NCBI GenBank assembly: GCA_035426385.1
Contig: DAOLZQ010000095.1
Coordinates: forward strand, 1 to 9,291
Length of the DNA stretch: 9,291 bases
Direction: 5' to 3'
Source: Parvibacillus sp035426385
GTDB lineage: Bacteria > Bacteroidota > Bacteroidia > Chitinophagales > Saprospiraceae
Shown: positions 1 to 6,900 of the stretch, one piece after another
Position numbering within the stretch: position 1 is the first letter of the stretch
Layout: every line of letters begins with the position of its first letter
Notes under the pieces: model-generated
Told to the model about the DNA's origin: nothing
Database searches by the model: none
Seen by the model: the letters and a program-made list of their open reading frames with translations, nothing else
Program-made: the position numbers and the translations under genes

Positions 1-193
1 CCAAACTATTTCAGCAGCATATTGACGTTCTAATAAATAATTTTCTAAGGGCTATCGCCTTCGCGCCCCTGTACGCTGTCGCTTCAGCCCTTCGGGTTCA
101 GGCGCTCACCCGCAGATTTCGCTGATTTTCGCAGAAGACCTATTCAACAATATACCGGACACATATTTCTGAGTTGATTTGTGTGATTAGCGG
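1..193. repeat. Long direct repeat, copy 1 (cut by window edge)
   Basis: Bases 1-193 match 329-521 at a constant offset of 328. The first 178 bases are identical, and the last 15 differ at three positions (179, 182, 188), all T here versus C in copy 2. The copy begins at the first base of the window, so the true unit may be longer. It contains a GC-rich block (about 49-112) followed by cgcagatttcgctgatt and, at the end, gtgtgattagcgg. No reading frame of note crosses it. Confidence 0.95.
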
Positions 194-328
194 AATGAGC
201 GAATTAAGCCCTGCCTTGCAGGGCCAAAGGTGGTTAATCCACCTTTGATGAGCGAACTGCGAGCTCCGCGAACAGCTTCCTATATTAATGTTAGTGTAAA
301 TAAAGCCTTTGATGAGCCATTTCTAAAT
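194..328. other. Spacer between repeat copies, with two adjacent hairpins
   Basis: No gene is visible. The spacer holds two abutting perfect palindromes: 208-214 with 218-224 (7-bp stem gccctgc, 3-nt loop) and 225-233 with 239-247 (9-bp stem caaaggtgg, 5-nt loop). The pair is bracketed by the 9-bp direct repeat atgagcgaa at 195-203 and 248-256. A 12-mer, cctttgatgagc, occurs at 242-253 and again at 306-317. The block resembles a REP-like or small inserted palindromic element, and neither hairpin is followed by a T-run. Confidence 0.7.
208..247. repeat. Paired palindromes (REP-like)
   Basis: Two perfect inverted repeats lie back to back with no spacing: stems of 7 bp (GC-rich, triloop ctt) and 9 bp (loop ttaat). 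They would form consecutive hairpins on either strand. The flanking 9-bp direct repeats atgagcgaa could be a target duplication or part of the repeat module. Identity as a named element is not established. Confidence 0.6.
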
Positions 329-521
329 CCAAACTATTTCAGCAGCATATTGACGTTCTAATAAATAATTTTCTAAGGGCTATCGCCTTCGCGCCCCTGT
401 ACGCTGTCGCTTCAGCCCTTCGGGTTCAGGCGCTCACCCGCAGATTTCGCTGATTTTCGCAGAAGACCTATTCAACAATATACCGGACACATATTTCTGA
501 GTTGATCTGCGTGATCAGCGG
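329..521. repeat. Long direct repeat, copy 2
   Basis: Second copy of the 193-bp unit, ending 17 bp beyond the stop codon of the catalase-related gene. Here the right end reads gatctgcgtgatcagcggg, the more symmetrical version. Within the copy, 448-463 (cgctgattttcgcaga) and 506-520 (tctgcgtgatcagcg) are inverted repeats able to form about 13 base pairs with a small internal bulge around a 42-nt loop. In transcripts leaving the operon this could act as a 3' end structure, but that is inference. Confidence 0.95.
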
Positions 522-525
522 GACA

Positions 526-538
526 AAAAGCTACTTTT
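526..538 (-). terminator. Weak terminator-like hairpin after the catalase-related gene
   Basis: On the minus strand, AAAAG TAG CTTTTT begins at the last base of the stop codon: a 5-bp stem (538-534 with 530-526), a 3-nt loop and a short T-run. Four of the five pairs are A-T, so the stem would be unstable. The inverted repeat in the downstream long repeat is a stronger structure. Confidence 0.2.
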
Positions 539-1638
539 CACACACCCCATTCATCCACATTGCGATTATCATTATCGGGTATGGGTGGCACCATGCCCCA
601 TAGCTTATAGGAAAACATCCGCGCCTTACGCGCTATCTCAGAATGGGACCGCATGTAATTCAATGAATTATAATCGTAGATAGATTTCGCAGGCAATACA
701 CCCAGCGACTTGGGCATATTGTTCACACTAAAGGTAGTACGAGTGCTATCTCGCCAGTCGAGTGTTCGGTCGATATGAATTAAGGCCAGGTCATGCCAGG
801 GGAATATCTCCTCGTTCCAAGGCACCATGTTGTTGAAGATTTCAGGGTCGTCATCATCGCAGGCGGTTCTCAACTGGATGGACAACAGGTAAGTAAGCGC
901 CTGCTTCTTAACCCTATCCTCGTATTCATACTTCAAATAGTTTCTTCCCCTATTTTCATACGGCAGAATACGCTGATTGGCGAGATCTTCTAACGAAGGA
1001 TCAACAATGATACCGGTCTCAGCCTCTCTGTCATCCGGAATAACTCTATATTTAGCATAGCGCTTTATACCGTCTTTGCCAATAAAATAAAAAGGCGTCT
1101 TACTGAAGTAGTGCATATTATAGAAAGAAGAGGGATTGCGTCTCAATGCTTTTACACATCCAAATTCACCGTCGGGATATTTTCGCAAAAATTCAACCTC
1201 TGACACTCCCCATTTTTCTTTTCCTAAGTTAGCAAACTTAAAGAAACTGGCAACCGACCAAAAAGCACTCCTTTCTCCGGTATTTAATTCGAGATCAAAA
1301 GGGCTATCAAAATGATGATAAGAAAATTTAATTGAGATACTTCTGAAGCAATTCATTGCATCGTCCAAAAATGAAATTGATGCATGTCTAATCCGCGCCG
1401 GGTATCTTCTACCAGCGACAAAAAAGTCATGCTCCGGAAATTCAGGTTGATCGACTATCTCCACCCAACCGGTAGCCCCAATCCCATTGTTGTGACTCAT
1501 TCGCTTGCGATGCGGAAGGCTGAGGAATAGCGCGAGCATCCAGCCGAAGCCCTTTGAAATGGCCCATAAAGAAATTTTATCTATCCCCTCTCCAAGCCAG
1601 ATATAAATCACCCTGAAGAAAGATGTAATATTTTTCAT
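538..1638 (-). CDS. Catalase-related heme protein, likely fatty acid hydroperoxide-metabolising (allene oxide synthase-like)
   Basis: A 366-residue protein with the catalase heme core but far shorter than true catalases (about 480 residues or more); its length fits catalase-related allene oxide synthases of about 370. Visible landmarks are the distal histidine H49 in SHNNGIGATG (catalase VHAxGAGAFG), R84 in PARIRH (catalase heme-propionate Arg), SISIKF at 100-105 (catalase GFAVKF), the distal Asn N119 in DLELNTG, and the proximal heme ligand Y344 in RMFSY with R340 (catalase RLFxY). Residue 48, before the distal His, is Ser; catalases have Val and coral allene oxide synthase has Thr there. 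The spacing H49-N119 equals that recalled for coral enzyme H67-N137. The first 45 residues are hydrophobic and aromatic (about 22-41) and may contact membrane. It directly follows the lipoxygenase, whose product would be its natural substrate. Hydroperoxide lyase, epoxide-forming or peroxidase activity cannot be excluded. The start is the first ATG, after an AT-rich leader. Confidence 0.85.
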   Translation of the reverse strand: MKNITSFFRVIYIWLGEGIDKISLWAISKGFGWMLALFLSLPHRKRMSHNNGIGATGWVEIVDQPEFPEHDFFVAGRRYPARIRHASISFLDDAMNCFRSISIKFSYHHFDSPFDLELNTGERSAFWSVASFFKFANLGKEKWGVSEVEFLRKYPDGEFGCVKALRRNPSSFYNMHYFSKTPFYFIGKDGIKRYAKYRVIPDDREAETGIIVDPSLEDLANQRILPYENRGRNYLKYEYEDRVKKQALTYLLSIQLRTACDDDDPEIFNNMVPWNEEIFPWHDLALIHIDRTLDWRDSTRTTFSVNNMPKSLGVLPAKSIYDYNSLNYMRSHSEIARKARMFSYKLWGMVPPIPDNDNRNVDEWGV

Positions 1639-1684
1639 AAATTAATTATTTTTCAAAGACATTTCAAACAAAGTCTTCTGCAGG

Positions 1685-3856
1685 TTAAATATTCGTTCTT
1701 GATTCGATCTTATGAATGTCCACTCCCCAGGCAGCAAACTGCTCTTGCTTAGCTTCCAGCAGTCTGAGAAAAATCGGATTTACGTCCTGCTCTTCATTGC
1801 GGGTTATAAAACCGTATTCAGTGCGGGATAGGAAGTTAGTAAACCAAATCATTTCTGTAGCACGCGTAAGATCAGGCGCAATATGCAAATCAGACTCGGG
1901 ACCAAGCACGCCAGTCTCTGAAGTTCCAAATCTCAATCCACCACAGTTGTACAGCACCTCACCCAAGTCGTCATATTGATGCTCATTGATCCAGGTATGC
2001 ATAAAGGTGGCCATCATGATGGCATATTTGCAGGCCTTTTTCAGATTCTCCATTTCTTCGGGATGTGACTCATCATATTCCTTTCGCTTAGTAATCGGTG
2101 ACATAGATCTCAGTTGACCTTTGACTCGTTCACGGTGGGCTTCAAAATCAAAGTGATAGAGAAAAGAATAATACTTTTTCCTTCTTTCCATCTGATCTCT
2201 CTCCTGAATCGAAAGTGAATTGACATCCACCTCTGACATAAATACCGGCACACTGTGTTTTACCAAATCCTTAGAAAAGTAATATACTTCCATCCAGTGC
2301 TTTTTTATCATTTCAATATTTTCGTTGAAAAATATTTCTACAAAATCACTGACAATATGCCAGAATAAATTCTCCGCCAAAGCATAGTGGTGCATTTCAT
2401 TTAGTGGAGTCATAGGCTCCCAGCCTTTCCAGTCATGTACTCCCAAAATATCGTACGTGCGATCTTTGAGTCCCTTTTCAGTAAGCGCAGTAGCCCGCGG
2501 AAGATATCCACCAATTATGGTAACATCTGCAGCAGCATTGATCAAAGCTACCTCTTTCAGATGCGGGCGTAGTAACCAAGAAAGCGGATTTAAATGAAAA
2601 TTGCGGTGTGCAGCTATGGCAAATTGTTCGGTGTTTAAATGAGTGCCTGTGAAATGCTCATCTACTTCTGTCGAAACAGCTCCATTTACTCTGGCTATTC
2701 GTTTTGCAGCCAGCCACAGATCGCCATCATCTTTGGTAAATACCCGTTTTTGCCAGGGATCCTTATTGATGCCATTCAGCGCTCCGGTAGTATGAATTTC
2801 CACAGGAAGAGGTAAGCCATCTGTTCCTAATTCAAATTTAATTTCCACATCAGGCAGCGCAAATTCAATGTTGTGATCGTAATTACATATCCCAAAATAA
2901 CTGATCCAGTATTTTGAGGGGTCAAGATCATCAGGCATAAAGCTTCCGCAATTCATCCCATTCATCATTCGCTCACCAAACCATTTATCTGAACGAGTAT
3001 AGCCGGGCAATTTTTTTTCAATACAAATGGTCAAATTGTCTGGATAATCTGCCTGAATTCCGGCGAGAGAAATTACTTCAGGAGTATGCTTTATCTGCCA
3101 GATGTGCTTGGCTTTAATACTTTCGATGGGTATTAATTGATCCCAAAGAGCATCTAACCGACCTTCCGAATACTGTTCGGTCTGATCGCCATCAGCATCA
3201 GTGATCATCGCTCTGGGAACGACTGAATCTGGCCGGTAAATCCATAGATCCAATTGAATCTCACGTAGATTATATCCCATACCGACCAGATCTGATTTTG
3301 GAAGTTTTATAGTGTGATATAACTGGTGAATTGCCTGCGGCTTTTCATCAGTACCAAAATAAATATCAGAAGTGTGGTGAATTTCAAATCGAACCTTGGA
3401 TTTTATAGCCCGCTTCCGCGCAGCGCGTAGATCAAAATCTAATTTAAAAAATCCATACTCATCACTATATGCAACACCCAGATTGCGCCATTGGAGCCAC
3501 CGAGTACGGGCCCAAAACTCAAGCCTTACGTGTCGTATGGGGGTACGGTGAGGATATCGCGAGGCACGCACTATCTGTCCTGTGAGATAACTATCCTTTA
3601 TTTGACCCCATATCTTTTCACGGCGCGGGAAGAAAAACTGATTTATTTTATGTGACGTTTGCTTTATATCATCATATACGTCATATATCCATTCACCTAT
3701 CCTTGCGAGGATATTGTGCATCAGTCCTACAGAAAGTGTTCCAAGATTATTCATCTTACCTCCCACAGGGCCAAATAATCTCCTGCGCTTTAAATAATTA
3801 ATCTGTGTTTCCTTTAAACACGCTTCACATATTTTTTCGGCGTCTTGAATTTCCAT
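1685..3856 (-). CDS. Lipoxygenase family protein (fatty acid dioxygenase) with N-terminal transthyretin-like domain
   Basis: Predicted non-heme iron dioxygenase that inserts O2 into a polyunsaturated fatty acid to give a hydroperoxide. Numbering from the ATG (723 aa), the iron ligands are H401 and H406 in an HxxxxH motif (EHFTGTHLNTE), H620 and N624 in HTWIN, and the C-terminal Ile723. Flanking motifs also fit: WLAAK at 381-385 before the first His, and LLRPHLKEVALIN at about 428-440. The stereocontrol (Coffa) position aligns with A443, which in known enzymes favours S products. Residues about 80-205 form a beta-rich domain with 'LGVAYSDEYGFFKL', resembling transthyretin-like/carboxypeptidase-regulatory folds rather than PLAT. 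No signal peptide is evident; the N-terminus is basic. I prefer the ATG; an in-frame GTG three codons upstream (3863-3865) is possible. The gene starts 62 nt after the kinase-cyclase stop and ends 46 nt before the heme protein gene. Family confidence is high; substrate unknown. Confidence 0.9.
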   Translation of the reverse strand: MEIQDAEKICEACLKETQINYLKRRRLFGPVGGKMNNLGTLSVGLMHNILARIGEWIYDVYDDIKQTSHKINQFFFPRREKIWGQIKDSYLTGQIVRASRYPHRTPIRHVRLEFWARTRWLQWRNLGVAYSDEYGFFKLDFDLRAARKRAIKSKVRFEIHHTSDIYFGTDEKPQAIHQLYHTIKLPKSDLVGMGYNLREIQLDLWIYRPDSVVPRAMITDADGDQTEQYSEGRLDALWDQLIPIESIKAKHIWQIKHTPEVISLAGIQADYPDNLTICIEKKLPGYTRSDKWFGERMMNGMNCGSFMPDDLDPSKYWISYFGICNYDHNIEFALPDVEIKFELGTDGLPLPVEIHTTGALNGINKDPWQKRVFTKDDGDLWLAAKRIARVNGAVSTEVDEHFTGTHLNTEQFAIAAHRNFHLNPLSWLLRPHLKEVALINAAADVTIIGGYLPRATALTEKGLKDRTYDILGVHDWKGWEPMTPLNEMHHYALAENLFWHIVSDFVEIFFNENIEMIKKHWMEVYYFSKDLVKHSVPVFMSEVDVNSLSIQERDQMERRKKYYSFLYHFDFEAHRERVKGQLRSMSPITKRKEYDESHPEEMENLKKACKYAIMMATFMHTWINEHQYDDLGEVLYNCGGLRFGTSETGVLGPESDLHIAPDLTRATEMIWFTNFLSRTEYGFITRNEEQDVNPIFLRLLEAKQEQFAAWGVDIHKIESRTNI

Positions 3857-3859
3857 TAT

Positions 3860-3863
3860 CCTC
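3860..3863 (-). promoter_or_regulatory. Shine-Dalgarno-like GAGG before lipoxygenase
   Basis: GAGG lies 3 nt before the ATG at 3854-3856, inside the sequence GTGAGGATAATG. The spacing is short for a classical site. It mildly favours the ATG over the in-frame GTG at 3863-3865, since the GTG has only AT-rich sequence upstream. The two choices differ by three residues. Confidence 0.3.
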
Positions 3864-3918
3864 ACTTATTTACAAGGTGTATATGATTGTTCTATTTATC
3901 TCCTGCTTGAAAAATTGT

Positions 3919-6900
3919 CTATTTTCCGTTTACGAAATACATTTTTACCTTTCCTTTTCCTTTGGCCTCCACTTCTCCCCGATATTCACAGTTATAATGT
4001 TTTTTGATCAGCTCATAAGTACTTTCGGATATATTGATTCTGCCTGGCTCACTATTCTGTTCCATACGAGAAGCAGTGTTGACGGTATCGCCCCATATAT
4101 CGTACTGAAATTTTTTATGTCCCACCACGCCGGCTACCACTGAGCCACTATTTATACCCAATCGCAATTCCAATACCGCATGTTTACCATCACTATTCCG
4201 TTGGTTCATAAATGTCAATATCTCAAAAGCAGCAGCCACCATATTCTCTGCATGGTTGGTATTTGGCACCGGCAATCCTCCCGCAGCCATATATGAATCA
4301 CCAATGGTTTTAATCTTTTCAATCCCGTATTTTTCAGTAATATTGTCAAACGCCTGAAAGCATTCATCTATCTCGGCTACCAATTCGGCAGGTGACAACT
4401 TTTCTGCGGTGGATGTAAATCCGACAAAGTCGGTAAACAATACGCTGGTACTTTCAAATTGCCGGGCTTCGGTCCTACCAAATTGCTTCAATTCCTGCGC
4501 AGTTTCATAAGGCAAGATATTGTACAACAAATCATCCGACTTCTTCTTCTCGGTAGCTAATTCTGCCGTCCGCTCTTCTACCTTTTGCTCCAGTTCGTCA
4601 TACAATAGTGCATTGTTAATTGAAACCGCGATTTGCCCTGAGAGCAATTGCAAAATACGAATGCGATTTTCGGTAAAAGCGCCGCGGACTAAATTATTTT
4701 CGAGATAAAGTAGTCCAATAAATTTACCCAAATCAATAATGGGCAAGCATAGAACAGAAATAGGTTTATGCAGTATGATGTATTCATCAGAATTAAAGCG
4801 CGTATCAGCTACGGCATCATCAAGCACAATACTCTCCTTGGTTCTGCTTACATAAGTCACTACCGACTCGGCCAGCTTACCACTCTGAATATAAGGAATG
4901 TGTTGAATTTCGGCGACCTGGTTATTGGTCTCGCCTTGTGCTTCGATAAACAGTTCGCCTTTACGATCAAGCAACAGAAATCCTCGCTCAGCTCCTGCAT
5001 TCTCGATAACTATTTTCATGAGCAATGATAATAGTTTGGACAACACGACCTCCCCAGATATAGTAGTAGATGCTTTCAGAAGCGAAGCCATATCCAGCTC
5101 AGAAGCATCATATGAAGTGCTTATTCTTTCAACTGATCCAGAAAGTTTTACTCCGGATATGTTTCCCTTAATACTTGATATAAATTCAGGATATAATTGT
5201 TCTAATTGCTTTAATTTCGCTTCAGCTCCCCAACTCCGGTAACGCTGATAGGCATTTTTCATATACATCTCTGCCAAGTCGCTTTTGTCTCTTTCCAAGA
5301 AATACTTTGCTGCCAGTTCATTCGCAAGCGCTTCTTCCTGCAGGAAACCAGCTTTGCGAGCCAGTTGTATCGCCATATCGTAGTGATCGAGTGTTTTACT
5401 AGTCTCACCTTGTATTCTATGCCATTCAGCCTGCAACAGATGAAACTTGTGCAGTTGATTTTCGGGTGCATGCTCTGCCCACATTTTAATTTTTGAGATA
5501 TTCCCTTTTATACGTCTTGCATATTGTCGTCTTACGCTAGATTTTACTTTTCTATACTGACCCATACGTGCTAGTGCCTCATAAAACAAGAGCAATGTAC
5601 GGCAGTATTGTGCTGTTACAGAACCCACATGAGGCAATGCCATTTCTCCTGATTGAATGGCATCATCATAGTGTTCAAATAGCGTTTGTAAAATCATCGT
5701 TTGAAAATGATATTTATACAATGCAGTCCTATCATTTCCCTCTATATGACGTGGCAACATTTCGCTCTTGCGATAAGCTGTTCCTTCTAATGTACATGGG
5801 TCGGCAGATTGGCCTGCCAGGCTTAAAGCAGCTTGATGATGGATAGCCAAGTAATTAAATGGAGTAAAATGCCCCATCTGCTTAATGGCCCTTCCGTTCT
5901 TTTCAAACTCATCAATAGCGTGCTGTAAATTCTTTCCAGACAAATAAAAATGCTGCGCATAGAAATACAAGCTAAAGCTTGCAAATTCTCCATTACCTGT
6001 TTCTAAGCCAATGTGATAGGCTTTTAAAAATGGCTCAAATGTATTCTGCAGTGGTTCACACCAGTGCTGAACAAAACAGGAATAATTAAACTTAGTACGA
6101 CAGCTGGTAGCTCTTGCTTCGTTGCGGTCGGATAATTGCAACCCTACTACACCGGTCTTATATCCGGTCTTCAGAAATCCCAATTCGCACAATACTGCTC
6201 CATAAGAAGTATAGGAATAATAAGAGATGCCACAATTGCCCTTGAGCAATGACATGCGCATCATCTTAAAAACAATCATCAACATCAAGTTGGAGTTTAC
6301 CCAATAAGCGGAAGGCAATACCTCAAACAATACACTCATGGCTTCCAGATCTTTACTTTGTTCCATCATGGGCAGGTGAACAAGGTCGGCAGGTTTGCGA
6401 AAGCCCAACACAAGCTTAGTATGTATCAGCGCTAATACTGCATGTGCCAACGTCGGCTTTGTGGGAAAAGTAATATTGAATTGCTTAAGTAATTTCAAGC
6501 CTGTTTCCAATGCTTCGCTCAATCGATTCTGTGAAATATGGCCTTGCACCCGAATCTCGTTTGCCCTCACAGTGTCCTTAGCGTGCTTGGCGTGCTCAGT
6601 AATGGTCTGTATGTACGATTCCATGTCAGGCACATCACTACACAAAAATGAAATTTCCGCAGCCAGCGTATTTAGCTCTAATGCTAATGGGTAATCAGTT
6701 TTCCAGACCTTATCGGGCAACAGGCCAATGGCCATTGTGATATATGTACGCGCGTGTTGAAAAGCAGATGCATTCTTTGCGCGAAGGGCAGCTTTTCGGT
6801 TTAATTCAAGCAACAGCTTTCTCTCCTCTCTTTCAAGGAGTGCCAGACCCTGGTTATAATGGTCGGTAATATCAAATAATCTGGTCGCTTGCTCTTCACC

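Noticed and set aside
1..521. Repeats considered as a CRISPR array
   Set aside because: Only two units, each far longer than a CRISPR repeat, with a 135-bp spacer that itself holds palindromes, and no cas genes.
793..993. 66-codon plus-strand frame inside the catalase-related gene, and similar at 1716-1979
   Set aside because: Fully antisense to genes with family motifs in the minus frame; the translated sequences show no recognisable motif.
538..1638. Annotation as an ordinary catalase
   Set aside because: The protein is over 100 residues too short, has Ser rather than Val before the distal His, and follows a lipoxygenase gene, all pointing to a hydroperoxide-metabolising catalase relative.
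1639..1684. Possible internal promoter or hairpin between lipoxygenase and heme protein genes
   Set aside because: TTTG occurs (minus strand) but without TAnn before it, and the aagac/gtctt pairing is only 5 bp with a 12-nt loop.
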